From assembly GCA_950295325.1 (NCBI GenBank), contig OX485804.1, positions 24,676,001 through 24,740,000 of the forward strand: a stretch of 64,000 bases of DNA, read 5' to 3'. The stretch is from Polytrichum commune. Lineage: Eukaryota; Streptophyta; Polytrichopsida; Polytrichales; Polytrichaceae. Position 1 is the first letter of the stretch; every line of letters starts with the position of its first letter. The position numbers and the translations under genes were made by a program. Shown here one piece after another: positions 34,586 through 46,951 of the stretch. The notes beneath the pieces were generated by a model. It worked only from the letters and a program-made list of their open reading frames with translations. It was not told the DNA's origin and made no database searches.

Positions 34586-37500
34586 TCAGTATTGTTGTTT
34601 GTCAAATGCCTTCTCTGAATAAAAGCCCCTGTGCGTTGTTTTGAACTTGCCCAGCAGGTACTCTCCACTCGTAGTTGGTGGGTACCTACAAAGAGTCCCA
34701 AAAAAGTGGTGTCAGTACGGCATCGAGAAGACCATAGCCCGGTCATCATTCAGTACGTTGGACAATACGTAGAGAGTTTGTCGCATGAGTGCATTTAAAA
34801 AAATGTCAACATTAATCTTTCGATTTCTCCAGTTGGGTTAATGAGAAATGAAAATTTTAGGATTTTCTAGAATGGATAGCTTCCCATGACCTGCTATTTC
34901 ATTAGGTTCTAATGAGTAACAATATTCACATGAGCCTCAAGAAATGGTTCCCACAACATGAGATGGGACTCAGGAGTGTGTAATTGACTTTACTTTGGAG
35001 GGTTGTCCTCTGAGCAGCAAGTAGGCAGACATTCAACCACGCAGTCATAACTAGGTTCGAGAAAGAAGGGAATCTGCATTCCATCCAGGGAAGAAAGGTC
35101 AACGAAAGGCAAAAGAACCAAAAGTTTCAAACATAGGAGAAGAAGATGGGAGCCACAGGAATTTAGCTCTTTCAACACTTAAAGCATTCAAGAGTCCTTG
35201 AGAGACGCAGGTAAACCTTATGTGAAGACCATCAACTGAATACACTATCACACAGCTAAAAATATCCCTTGGTATAATTTAAGTTGACACTTTTGAATTA
35301 GCACTTCAAAAATTGGTGACATTCCTTGGAGGTATCCTGTGAAATTCTAATATACTTGGAGACAGGCAGATAACTATGGATGCTATATGCCTCGAAAATT
35401 ACTAATTTGCTTCAATCAAGAGATTGTCTACAGAGAACCTCCTGAAGCAAGTTCATTGAAAAACATGATAGTAGATAAATTAAAGAGAGCAAGGGGGACA
35501 TGAGAACTGGCTGATTGGGAGCTCACTGAATATCGCTCAATTCCAGTACTTAAAACTCGGTGAAGCGTAGATCTGCACAGACCAATTACAAGTAACTAAA
35601 GAAACCCAATCTACTGCAATGTTTTGTACTTTCCCCCAAGAGAACAGTTACAAGAAGAGCCAAGGTAAGGGCTTCCAGACATATATCAGACTTTCATCAG
35701 TGAAAATGGGAAGAAAACTGAAGAAATATAATCAAAGGTGTCAGCATTACCGAAACAACCCATTACTCCACCGCTCAAGCATGTCGCCAATATTTACAAT
35801 GAAGCCCCTGGCAATCAAACTTCTACACTTGTGAGATGAAAACTTGTTGACCCTTAAAGGGTATCAAGGTATGGCCATAAACACGATTTATACAGGCCTT
35901 ACCAAGTTCAGAAATCGTGTTATATATAATTATGGGTTGATCCTTATTTAATACGTTGTATTATGTCAAGGAGAAAATGAAAATATAGTCATACTTGACA
36001 TTGATGATTAGAATACAACGTGTGTATTTGCATAAAAATGGGCACCCAGGCTGCATACTTGAACTAGAATCTTCAACATCATCAAGGTATTGAACCGATT
36101 TAAAAAAGAGCACTTGGAGAATAAGTTGATTTTAGATAGGTCACTTTTGACATAACTAGCTTAAAATGGAAACATAGAACTCAAATACGTGCCTTTTGTG
36201 CATGGACAGGTCTAAGTCATTTAAGGGTTGATAAGACTATGCTAAATATTGTTATTAGTGTCAGCAAATCTATTCGTCTTGATCAATACTAATTGTATTT
36301 CGCCCATATAATGTCATGAACACTAAATGCAAACCTAACAGTAATTGTCATATCTTGCTAAAAAAATTGGGCATAATAGATATACATTCTTGCAAGCATT
36401 GTCACTTATTAAGTGATTGTTCATCCAAATTTCAATCATTCATGAGACTACAGTATATTTCATTATATGATTTTTAGGATGCCAAATATACCAACTTGAT
36501 TTATCAATTGGCATTTGGATGAACTAGAAGTAAGCTAGAACTAAAAGACAGCACTTGCACACTAATTCACAAGGGTGATTAGATAGTTACCACAGTGACA
36601 TAAAATATCATAGGACACTAAATACAATATTTGGTGTAGTCTACAGAATCAGTTGCGACAAGGTAACAGGTTCGTTTTGCAATTATGGCATTACCGTTTT
36701 CTTGGTGGAATGTCCTCCCAAACCTGGTGCTCGTCATCTTTATTTCTGCAGATCTGGTAGTAGCATTGCCATGGTCCATGGTGGTGAAGAGGGTTGCGTC
36801 AGTAACTTAATTAACAAGGAGACATTTCAACAACGCAAACTCTTAACCCATCTGGACCTTAATCATGTGGTCACTCCTCCTAATTTGAGTGGTATATGGC
36901 AAGGCTTGTAGTGAAGAACAGACACCAAAATGACACGTGTGAGAATGAGAATGGACTATGTGCTCTTAATCTACTGACAATTCTAGGTTAGTAGTTAGCA
37001 CAATTGGGAGGGCTTACTTCATCATTTTAAGAGAAAGAGAATCTTCGTGTCAACCTCTTACAACTTTTGCATCTCAACTTCAATTGTGATCTGCAATTGC
37101 TTTACTGGAGTGTTAATCCTCTTATCTAACAGACTACTCTATTTACATAAAATTTTGTCAATTGGATCCGAAAATAAACTGGCGAAAATGTTACAAAAAC
37201 AAAACCTGAAGGCCAGGCACGTCGTCTGTAGCTAGAAGAGTTATGAAGCCCCAATCGGAATGTGCACCTGCACCATATATCCCAAGTTCCACATCTGACT
37301 TCTCCGCTGCACATTCAAATTTTCTTTGTTAGATTCCTACATCTCTAGTCAAGGAGTTCAAACCAACAATTCTTTTTGGATATACATCTATGGTGGGAGC
37401 AAGAAGAAACATATGAACTCAAACGAACTTAGGGTGCATTGATGATCACAATGACATTTTTAAATTCCAATTCTCCCTTTCAAAAATCTCTTGAAAGTGA

Positions 37501-40500
37501 TGTAGTGGGGTATCAAATCCAGATGGATTTTCGCCCAAAATTTCAAGAATTCCTCAAGACATAATATGTTAAAGACCATGATATGCTTATGTTATTCCCT
37601 AAATACGCAGCCTAGACAAGCTAGCATGTTTTGGGTAAGCAGAAACCCAAATAGGCTATATTCAAATTTCATGCATATAATGGAACCAACCCATTATGCT
37701 TGCTGAAACGGCCTTTGATTCCTCATCTACAGGTGGTCCAATAAGAAGCGGAACAGTGTTATGAAGGCTAACCAGAGTAATGAAGAAGCCGCACACTGGC
37801 TAAGGAGGAGTCAAGAGCGCCTTGTTTCTCAAAATAAGTCTCCTCAAGGTTGAGCGCCAAAGCAATTAGCCCTGCCACCCTTTTTGACAGCTTCCTGCAA
37901 TTACAATGGTCAACTATTGATCAAATGGAGAAACCTTATTTGACATGGCTATCCCAGAAGTGCCATGTATTGATTTATGCAAACAAAACATTTACATAGA
38001 AAAAAAACCAAAAAGAATGCAAATTTATTATGATAATGTCAACCCCTACCTAACATTTTCGATGACCAAAACATCACTGCAGTCTGTGCAGCACTTGAGG
38101 AAAATTTATCACACAACAAGGCTATCAATCTACAGAACTTCATCACAAACCTCTAGAACAGTATATCAAACACTGATATCACATTGGTTCAATCACATCA
38201 AACTACAGCAGACATATAAAATAGGATGCCCATCGGACATAGGGTTGTAATTTTAATTGTTTGTTTCTATATTCTATAACTGCAAGATCTAAAAAGATCA
38301 TAAAGCTAAATGTTGAAAGAATCATAAAGCTAAATCTTAAATGAACCATGAAGCTAAATGTTGAATTAGCATTGCAAATCTTAAACCCTGCAGTGGTATG
38401 TAATGACATTGACTCAACATTAAATGATGATCACTTGCATACTGAGATGTTCTAAATACGAATGGAAAAGCTTACAAGAGTTCGCCATGATAACGGTCCA
38501 TAATCTCTCTCCACCCAGGTAGCAGCTCTGTATGCACCTTCATTGAATAAATATTGCCCAAGCTTATAACATAAAAAGAATAGAAAAAATTGTACATACT
38601 GAATTGAACCCTTCATTCTCATTTGATAATCAGGTAACCCATCCACCCGTAAGTGAGGATTTGAGGATTGACGATTTTTCTTTTCTAACATGGACACCTT
38701 GGGTGGCAACAACTATTTCTTGGTCCTTAATGCATATTGCATTGGCTTTTGGCCTTCTGTCTCAGAAAAAGATAACTATATGCAGCATCTATTTACAAGG
38801 GTTAGCATCTTTAAAAACCTAGTTTGGAGTTATTAGAACATCAATTTTAGATCATTCTAAAATTCTCTTAAAATTGAAGAGGTGGAAAGAGGAAGTCCCA
38901 AAAATTTCACTCAACTTTCAAGATAAGAAGCTCTTAATAATGAGTTTTCTTAAAGAAGGATCAAACCCACAGTTCTGTCCCTCTTTGAGAGATTTTGCCG
39001 ATAACTCTAATATTTTGGAGTTGCTTTCCTACTATAAACATTAAATTTAAAAAATTAAAATTTCTACTAAAATTTCTACTAAAATTTAATAAAAAAATTC
39101 TAGCAGAAAAAATAAATACTTAGGAGGTTTGGATGGTGACCCATGCTTTAGAGAAAATGCTTCCAATTGGTTCTTAAAACGTTGACATTTGAAAGTGTAA
39201 ACATTGTCTAATGTGGGCACAATTGGTACCAACGGATTGAACCCTTTGTGAATTACAAATCATCAATCCATTGGAAACATCATGTGGCAACCCAAGCCCG
39301 AGAGATGTACCTTCAGAAGGATATATGTTCGGTCCATGTAAAGGCTTCTTTGAGAGAGGGTCGCTTGGGGGTTTGTGAACTCCTATATAATATCCTTCCT
39401 TCCCATCACCTGTTCCAACCAACATCAACAAGTTTGTCAGCTAGATAAATCTCACTATTAGAAACATGCACAAGGTTCAGGATTATATACATGATTGTGT
39501 TTGACTACTTACCTTATGGTGCCTATATATTAAATATCATTCATGGGCCTCTCAAGGAGTTGGATATCTTTGAGTATCAAGCTAGTAATTTAATTAAGTT
39601 AGTCTCTATGGTGGCCTTGTCCTCTTCCTTAAACCCCTAAACTTGGCTACTGGACTCTTACAACCCAAGACATGCACATATGAAAACCAATTTTTCTCTT
39701 TGGTTTTATTAGTATGTGCATGGTGGCTACACAATGCACAATGAAGAATGCCATTTGGCTTCTTGTGTATTATATCCAAATTTCATTTTGATGATGGACT
39801 ACAACTATTTAAAAAAATTCAAGGTTAGGTCATCAAGGGACCATTAACATGCTAGATGTGTTGGTGACAACATAGATTATGTACTAAGATGCTGATATGG
39901 AGTTGGCAGTGACCCACCAAACCATGTTGTCCCATCGACTTTTTAGCCCTTTTGGTGTTTAAGGAGAAAAAATAACCTTGTAATTTAGAGCACAATTTGG
40001 TCACATGGAACCAACAAAAAATAAACACGCAGACACACACCTCAACACATTTGAGTTGCACTGACTGATCAATTCTAAACCTTCATGTGTAAATGTAACC
40101 CTAAACCACTTGAGAAGCACTTGAGTCAGTGAACGGGGAGAACAGACAACTAGTTACAGATGAACCGGTTGAGTTTGAGAAATAACCGGTTGAATTTCAA
40201 CAGTGCAGGAAAATTACCAATCACTTTAGAGGAATTTAGAGAATATACCTCAAATTAGTAAAGAAAATCCGAAAGATGCCAACATGTAACCGGTTGGGCT
40301 TGGAAACACTAGAATCTCGATCGATTTGCCCAAAAATATCCCGGGACATTGACTTGAGTGGTACCTTTGGATTGTTTAGCTGGATCCAGTAATTGCTCCT
40401 GGAAGGGCGTGTAGCCACGGTGGTTTTCGTCATGGATGACCTTCATTTTCTCCTCTATGGGGAGAGCGAAGAACCTCTTGCTTTGCTCAAACGCCTCATC

Positions 40501-41553
40501 CAGCAGGTTCACATCCACTCCGTGATTGACGACATAGAAGAACCCTACATCAACGCACGCCTGCACACATTTATCCATGTTCTGCACTTCAATAACTTTC
40601 TCATCCGGTTGTCATTAACACCCTCAGATTTACTACTTGTGTCATAAAAAACCTGGCTGGATTTTGGGATTTAAGGAACTTTGTGGGGCGGATGCCACAT
40701 CCAGAGGCTGAAGAGAATCGCGGACTACGGGAAACAAAATGGACGGGTTCGGGAACATGAAGTAGGAATCAGAACACCTGGACTTCACGCTAGAGAAGGG
40801 TACACTAAACATATGATTTAGTGTGACCCACAATGTTCATCGTCGTTGACCCACATTATTGTGTATAATCACTGTGTGGCAACTAGAGAGGGTGTCATCA
40901 TACGACACTTCGTGAAACATGACAAGTCGTGAAGACCGCTCTAATTAACAGGGCACATCAATTTTGATGCCAAATTAAATCCAACATTTACTATAGCTAC
41001 CTCGGACGTCCTTGGAATCTCGGTTGGAAACTAGAGCTCCCGTCTCATTCCCATACACTCCAATCCTGAATGAATACTCGGCTACTAACTTAGCAATCAA
41101 ATCCTTGATTTTTTTTTAAAAAATTTGAGAGCTTACCAAAATCTTTCCCTCAGATAAAAATCAAATCAAATCAAGGATTGATTGCTAAGTTAGTAGCCGA
41201 GTAGTCCAGGCTCACTATTCATGCACACAGGAGGATGACCAGGTCCCGACCAGGTTCCTCCTGGATCAGATCACCAGAGCACTTTGGAACGCGGATTAAT
41301 GCACCAGGCGTAAGTTTAAAATCTCAATCATGCAAATCTCTTGCAGTAGGTCGAGCAGCGAGGTCTCCCTGAACAAGAGATTAATCAAAGCAGACACACA
41401 AGGAGCTTCTTAATCAATTAATTAGTTGCTGACCTTCCAAGTTTCGAAGTCACCGCAAATTAACCGGAAGCGCACTACACCACACCACACCACTCCTAAA
41501 GACCTTCAATAAACAGACGAAAGAAAAGTCTGTTGACGATTCGTCAACTTTCA

Positions 41554-41600
<47 letters not shown>

Positions 41601-41669
41601 GTTTTTTGGATTTCAAGTAGCTACCTTGCGGAGTTGGCTTGCGGTTTTGGCTTTGTCTGAAGACGCCAT
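34586..41669 (-). CDS. 2-oxoglutarate/Fe(II)-dependent dioxygenase, At1g35190 type, 325 aa, 11 exons
   Basis: Exons in transcript order: 41625-41669, 40365-40581, 39311-39409, 38476-38527, 37773-37894, 37206-37306, 36695-36753, 35751-35807, 35527-35572, 34994-35073, 34586-34685. Every junction has GT and AG and keeps frame. The N-terminal DIOX_N part has GFFYVVNHGV and ALPIEEKMKV...HRGYTP. The jelly-roll core supplies the iron ligands His194 and Asp196 (GAHSDWGF) and His255 (STLHRV), and Arg264/Ser266 (ERYS) for 2-oxoglutarate. The C-terminus PSYDCVVECLPTC is characteristic of the At1g35190 family, and length fits (about 329 aa). The enzyme should hydroxylate or oxidise a small molecule in the cytosol; the substrate is unknown. 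Exon 1 is the least certain: it encodes 15 residues without the usual LxCIDL strand, although the splice is in frame. If it is wrong, the start could be Met in exon 2. Confidence 0.88.
36905..37090. repeat. Dispersed repeat copy in dioxygenase intron 6
   Basis: A diverged copy of the family also at 10790-10990 and 23870-24065 (shared ACACCAAAATGACAC and AGAGAAAGAGAATCTTCG-like blocks). It lies wholly within the intron between exon 7 (36695-36753) and exon 6 (37206-37306). No ends are defined. Confidence 0.5.
38288..38368. repeat. Three-copy 27-bp tandem repeat in dioxygenase intron 4
   Basis: Three imperfect units of about 27 bp each contain ATCATAAAGCTAAATGTTGAA or a close variant. They are located between exons 4 and 5 and are non-coding. 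Confidence 0.7.
41075..41203. repeat. Long-stem inverted repeat in dioxygenase intron 1
   Basis: The left arm (about 41075-41112) and right arm (about 41165-41203) are complementary over about 35 bp with a single bulged base; the arm starts TACTCGGCTACTAACTTAGC. The loop is about 55 bases and AT-rich. An outer CCTG/CAGG pair continues the symmetry. It is transcribed as part of intron 1 if the gene model is right. It could be a tiny MITE or a precursor-like hairpin. Confidence 0.75.
41558..41597. repeat. (CT)n microsatellite in dioxygenase intron 1
   Basis: About 20 CT dinucleotides, read as (GA)n on the gene's strand, lie about 28 bases downstream of the exon 1 donor. GA runs near the start of plant genes are common in 5' regions. 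No function can be read from the sequence. Confidence 0.9.
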
Positions 41670-42171
41670 GTCGATACAGGCCAAACCTCCTGCGTCGACC
41701 CCGCCATCTTCGTTACTTCGAAGCCCCATAGCTCCCAAGATTTACAAACTAATTCGATTGCAACTGATACTTCACCGTTTTACCTAGCCTCCGAAGCCGT
41801 CACAGAGCATCTCACTCCAAAACAAAACGAAACACAGCACGACGACAGAAGACGCACTAACAGTGACTTGTAAAGTGTCTGGGACCTTTCCGTGCAATAT
41901 CCCCCTGCAAGAGTGACTCCATTCACATAAGATGCCTTCCCACCCAATCACTTCAGAGTCAATTCCTCCGTGAATCAGCCGCGCCGGCCATGTCCATGAT
42001 TCCATTCACATCCAGTGCTATTATTACAGTGCCCATTCACAGCCCACTGCCAATGATGTCCTTTCTGTTTCATGTCTTATATGGGAAGCTGTGCAGATTA
42101 GGTATCGGGGAATTTGGCACAACTTGTCTGCATCTTTCCATGATTTGGGGTCATTGTTTGAGGACTGAGGG

Positions 42172-43277
42172 CAGGGGTGTTTTTTCACAAGGTCCCTAAC
42201 ATGTCTAGGGACATGTTCATAAAAAAAAAACATTTCCAGTGGACGGGTTCTTAGAAAATGAACCGGTTTTGGGACGTGTCAAATTCACTTTGGACGGGTT
42301 CTAAAAATAACATTTTTTAAATTAAAACAAATGGTACAAATATCAATTACGTTATGTCATATATGACATGTGAATATAAGCATAATGCAATCAAACCACT
42401 AATACCCAATCAAACTATCAATCTTGAAATGCTTGATTCACCTACATACATTAATTCATCAACCACAAAATTTAGAACCTTTTTAACATAATGTCAAAGA
42501 TTACAATTGAAGGTAAACTTAGTAATTGAATAAGAATTAGTATATATAAACATGTTAAAAAGTTTCAAAATAAAGAGCTACTTACCCTTCAAAGAAGTGG
42601 ATGAATTCTCCTATCCTTCATGTTTCTCCAAACAAGCATCACTGCATTCCAATCGATGTTTTCAACTGGAATATTTGCACATGAAAACATTGTTGAAGTT
42701 CAAGATTGCAGGAGGAGATTGTTCCAGCGGCACTCTCCAACTTCTTGAATTCGAGTTAGTTTCAAATGAACTGGTTGAGTTTGAGAAAACGCATGTTGAA
42801 GTTCAAGATTGCAGGAGGAGATTGTTCAAGCGGCACTTTCCAACTTCTTGAATTGGAGTTAGTTTCAAATGAACCGGTTGAGTTTGAGTGACTGAGTCTA
42901 GTTCAGTTTCTCTGAACTAGTTTGTGGACAAACAGACAAAATGGGGCAGTGGCAGGCTGGCAAATTGGTAATTATAATAGAAAAAGCAGAAATGAACGAA
43001 GATAGTAAGATACTATTGTTTCCAAGTGGCAAGTGCACCAATCACATGCCGACATCTTTCGGGTTATCTTTATCGATTTGTTTTTTCCTTTAACCTTTTC
43101 ATGGACGGGTTGGTTTAGAAATTACCGGTTTTGGGACGGGTTGTTTTTTCTTCAACCTTTCCATGGATGGTTTGGTTTTGAAATTACCGGTTTTGGGACG
43201 GGTTGCAATTTTTTTTGCCTTTCAATTTGAGGTTTTGGGACGTGGACGGGTAAAAACTTTGTGAAAAAACAGCCCTG
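42172..43277. mobile_element. Non-autonomous hAT element, 1106 bp
   Basis: It starts CAGGGGTGTTTTTTCACAAG and ends with an inverted counterpart (CTTTGTGAAAAAACAGCCCTG). It is bounded by the 8-bp duplication ACTGAGGG (42164-42171 and 43278-43285). CA(G)GG ends and an 8-bp target duplication define the hAT superfamily. It has no transposase. Internal tandem duplications of about 105 bp (42682-42889) and 64 bp (43092-43215) are present, with repeated GGACGGGTT motifs near both ends. It is related to the inverted copy at 43896-44998. Confidence 0.85.
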
Positions 43278-43282
43278 ACTGA

Positions 43283-43585
43283 GGGTAAGCTCACACGGGG
43301 TCCCAAGTCCCAAGTCCCACTCATGTTAGCAAGTCCCACCATGGAGGCAAAGTGCCAACTTTTGAGCTTCAAGAAACCATTACAATATGGGTAATTATCA
43401 TTACAGTCGAAACTTTATTATATTATGCAAAAATATTCACAGGACTTGTGTTGAGAGTTGGGTCTAGCTTTTTGCTCGACCCAACTCTTAACACAAGTCT
43501 CAAGCCTCACCTCCAAAAAGTGTTACCATGTGGGCATTCATGTCATACTTGGGATTTAGGACTTGGGACCTGTGTAAACCAGCCT
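43283..43585. mobile_element. Fold-back MITE with Harbinger-like ends
   Basis: The left end GGGTAAGCTCACACGGGGTC and right end, inverted, AGGCTGGTTTACACAGGTCC form an imperfect inverted repeat. A nearly perfect inner hairpin lies at about 43443-43499 (GACTTGTGTTRAGAGTTGGG arms). The flanks show TGA on both sides (43280-43282 and 43586-43588), a 3-bp duplication like that of PIF/Harbinger elements. Its left edge coincides with the insertion point of the hAT at 42172-43277. Confidence 0.5.
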
Positions 43586-43620
43586 TGAGCCCCATGGGAA
43601 TTTAGAGCTTATATATCTTA

Positions 43621-45251
43621 TGCCCCCTCCCCACCTGACTTTACCAAATAACCAAAGTTTTTCCTAAAACCCGAGTAAAGCTCCCTTGGTTATAGCGGAG
43701 GCGTCCGGCTATCCCAATGCACCTACAAGAACTTGCTTTGGAGATTGTCGAGTAGGTTTAAGTTAAGTAGCTTTCACTTATGGTCATTGTTTTATCTATC
43801 AAGCAATGAATGTTGGATAGTTTTTGTCCCATCCCCAAATGCCTTACTACTTATCTATCTTACCATCGGTTTTTGATAATGAAGCTCCTCGTGCCCAGGG
43901 TTGATTTTTCACAAAGTTTTTGCCCGTCCACGTCCAAAAACCTTGAATTGAAAGGCAAAAAAAATTGCAAACCGTCCCAAAACCGGTAGTTTCTAAACCA
44001 ACCCGTCCATGGAAAGGTTAGTGAAAAAACAACCGTCCCATAACCGGTTTGGAAATGAAAATACTTATCCCGCAATACGTATAAATAAGTCTCTTACAAT
44101 GTTGGTAAAAAAAAATTAAAAAAACAATAAACAACAAAACCAAAAGATGTTGACATGTGACTATTTGCACTTGGAAACAATAGGATCTTCACAAATTATG
44201 CCTTCAATGCCCGTCAGTTATCTGTCTTTTGTTATCGATTCTCATCTTTCCAGTTCACCCCATTCTAATTTCCTATGCCACCATCATTACTTTTTATTTC
44301 TTGTCCTTCAATCTCCCATTTCTTTCCCCACACTCTATCCTCAAGGTGTTTCCATCACCCGTTATCGCCCGTCCGTCACCACCCGCATTCCCTCCACAAG
44401 AGGGGTTTTTCTAGATAAAACCTAATCAAAAGTCATCTACGTGCTAGTTTGAAGTTAGAGACTTTAGATGCTTTGATGTGCATTTCATGTGCAAATATTC
44501 CAGTTGAAAACATCAATTGGAATGCAGTGATGCTTGTTTGGAGAAACATGAAGGATAGGAGAATTCATCCACTTCTTTGAAGGGTGAGTAGCTCTTTATT
44601 TTTAAATTTTTGAACATGTTTATATATACTAATTCTTATTCAATTGCTAAGTTTACCTTCAATTATAATCTTTGACATTATGTTAAAAAGGTTCTAAATT
44701 TGGTGGTTGATGAATTAATGTATGCAGGTGTATCAAGCACTTCAAGATGGATATTTTGATTGGGTATTAGTGGTTTGATTGCATTATGCTTATATTCACA
44801 TGTCATATATGACATAATGTTACTAATATTCGTAACAAATATATTGTTTGGAAAAAAATATTATTTTTAGAACCCATCCAAAGTGAATTTGACACGTCCA
44901 AAAACCGGTTCATTTTCTAAGAACCCGTCCACTGGAAAGGTTTTTTTTTATGAACATGTCCCTGGACATGTTGGGAACCTTGTGAAAAATCACCACTGCT
45001 CGTGCCCTCATAGCTAAGATTAAAAGCAACCAATCACAAGGACGGGAGGTGACACTTTTAAAGGTCCTACATTCTTGCCTCATGTCTAGGTATTGATGGG
45101 AGGGTCGGTGGTTGAGGCTTAAAATCTCCACTTTTAAACCATGCCACATCATTTGCCAACTAGTCTCGGCACTAGGTAATATCGATGGTGTGAAGGCCAT
45201 GTTTTTAGAACCAACTTTTAGGCTTAGCTAAAGTCAAGTGGGGAGGGGGCA
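43621..45251. mobile_element. MITE family M, copy 1, interrupted by a hAT element
   Basis: The ends TGCCCCCTCCCCACCTGACT and, inverted, TGCCCCCTCCCCACTTGACT are flanked by TA (TTA on the left, TAA on the right). Without the 1103-bp hAT and its 8-bp duplication the unit is about 520 bp, equal to copies 2 (47617-48128) and 3 (51119-51637). A shared short open frame (NECWIVFVP...) is a repeat by-product, because it occurs with different breaks in each copy. Confidence 0.75.
43896..44998. mobile_element. Non-autonomous hAT element, 1103 bp, inverted relative to 42172-43277
   Basis: The ends are CAGGGTTGATTTTTCACAAA and, inverted, CAGTGGTGATTTTTCACAAG. The 8-bp duplication CTCGTGCC lies at 43888-43895 and 44999-45006. 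The right part matches, inverted, the left part of the hAT at 42172 (shared CGTCCACTGGAAA and AAAACCGGTTCATTTTC). It has no transposase. It sits inside MITE family M copy 1 and is therefore younger than that MITE. Confidence 0.87.
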
Positions 45252-45417
45252 TAACTTCAGTGGCGCTTTAAGTAAGGGTCCAAGGGGACTAAGGGTTTGA
45301 CTAATTGCCATTTTGTTTCCTTTACTTTCATTAGAATTGAACGCCTTTAGTTGAGGGACCAAGACCAAGAAGAGGCAATGTAAGGTGTCTCTTACACAAC
45401 ATCCATTTGGAGGGAAA

Positions 45418-45965
45418 TTCTACACCGTTTATGATATTTAGTGTCACGTACATTATTTGCAAAGAGCCTAAACTAGATGCCTAGAGGTCTCAAAATGTCA
45501 CGCCTGCTAATTGCCATTATGATTCCATTCATCGATGTAAGTAACTTCTTTAAGTGAAAAACATTTTACATTATGACCTTCAAAGTAGCACATTGGGATA
45601 CTTTAGATGATAGTCTTTATGTTTTAGTATGCAAGGGGAAGATGTTGTTGAGCGTACTAATGGCAAGTGTCATGTGTTTACATTTTAGTATGCAAGAGGA
45701 AGATATTCTTGAGCACACTAATGGCAAGTGTCATTTGTGTACACTTTAGTCAACTTGTAGGTCATTGTGTAACATAGGCATGCACCTCATAACAGTATTG
45801 AGCACACTCATGCCAAAATATTAGTAAGCGCACTTGAATACCAAATGTCATGAGTTGCCACTTATGATGAAGTTCTTAATCATCAATGTAACCTAGCATA
45901 CGCCTCAAAATAGGGTAAGTAACACTATTTAGCATGTGGCACTAAATACCATATATGGTGTAATG
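45418..45965. mobile_element. CACTA-like MITE, about 548 bp (copy 2 of the 5121-5659 family)
   Basis: The ends CTACACCGTTTATGATATTTAG and, inverted, CATTACACCATATATGGTAT bound sequence that aligns along its length with 5121-5659 (for example AAACTAGATGCCTAGAGGT and GTCATTTGTGTACACTTTAG). It is non-coding. No clear 3-bp target duplication is seen. Confidence 0.6.
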
Positions 45966-46951
45966 GTCCGAACCAAGAAACAAAACATCACATATGTACT
46001 TACTAGGAAAAGTGTTGGCCGCATGCCATTACCTAATAAAGCTTTCCACTTGTTATGAAATTCACAAAGATTTGAGAGACATTCTACCTTTCATAACAAA
46101 CCATGCTCTTGTCCAACTAGATTGTGATTGTAAGAGATAGATCTTTATAGTGGACACAAGATCAAAAACCTCACATTGAAGTGCTTGTTGGGAGGTGACA
46201 CAACCAATAGATTAGACAACCAATGAGAGGAGAGTGGATGACAAGCCATGGGAGGAGTGATACTCGAGTTGGGTTATAAGTCATCACCAATCATCTCATG
46301 GACATAATCTATGAATGATAAATAATAACACACCTCCATTGATGAGAATTGTGATGAGTTCTTACAGGTTTTTTCCTTTCTTTTGGATGAGCGATTAGTT
46401 ATGCACATAGTACATCAATCAAGTAAGATAGTTGCAAGCTTAATTAAGCTCCATGTATAACTTAGGGTGCGTTTCCATGTAGACCACTCACCCATCATAT
46501 TCTAGTGTGAATAAGGACAAACCCACCCAAATGTAGAGGGAATCTAGTGTGGTAAGGTTATGTGCCAACTAGCTACTCCCATCTTCTCAAATTTGGGCCC
46601 ACCTACTAACATTCTTCTCCTTCTAAAACATGTCTTCAATCGTGTGGTGACTGGCACTTGTAGGTTGAAAATTCTATAGTGGGACACATGGAAGTCTAGC
46701 AGCCCGTGTCCATGGCCCTTAACATTCTAAGGGTTTGCCAGAATGTGGTTGGATGGTGGTTTGTGCTTAAGTACATGCGAATGCCTTTGACGCACTATTT
46801 TCTAGAATATAGTGGGCGAGCAGCCTACATTGAAACTCACCCTAAAGAATTATGAAAGAAACAATGCCTAAGCGAGTATTAAGCATGAGAAGATAAATAT
46901 TTTGCTTGACATGTTGAAGGGAACGTTTGATCAATCCACAACAAATTAGTA

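Noticed and set aside
35179-35235. An alternative exon of the dioxygenase just upstream of exon 10
   Set aside because: Initially considered for the STLHRV segment, but the correct exon with perfect splice phases was found at 35527-35572.
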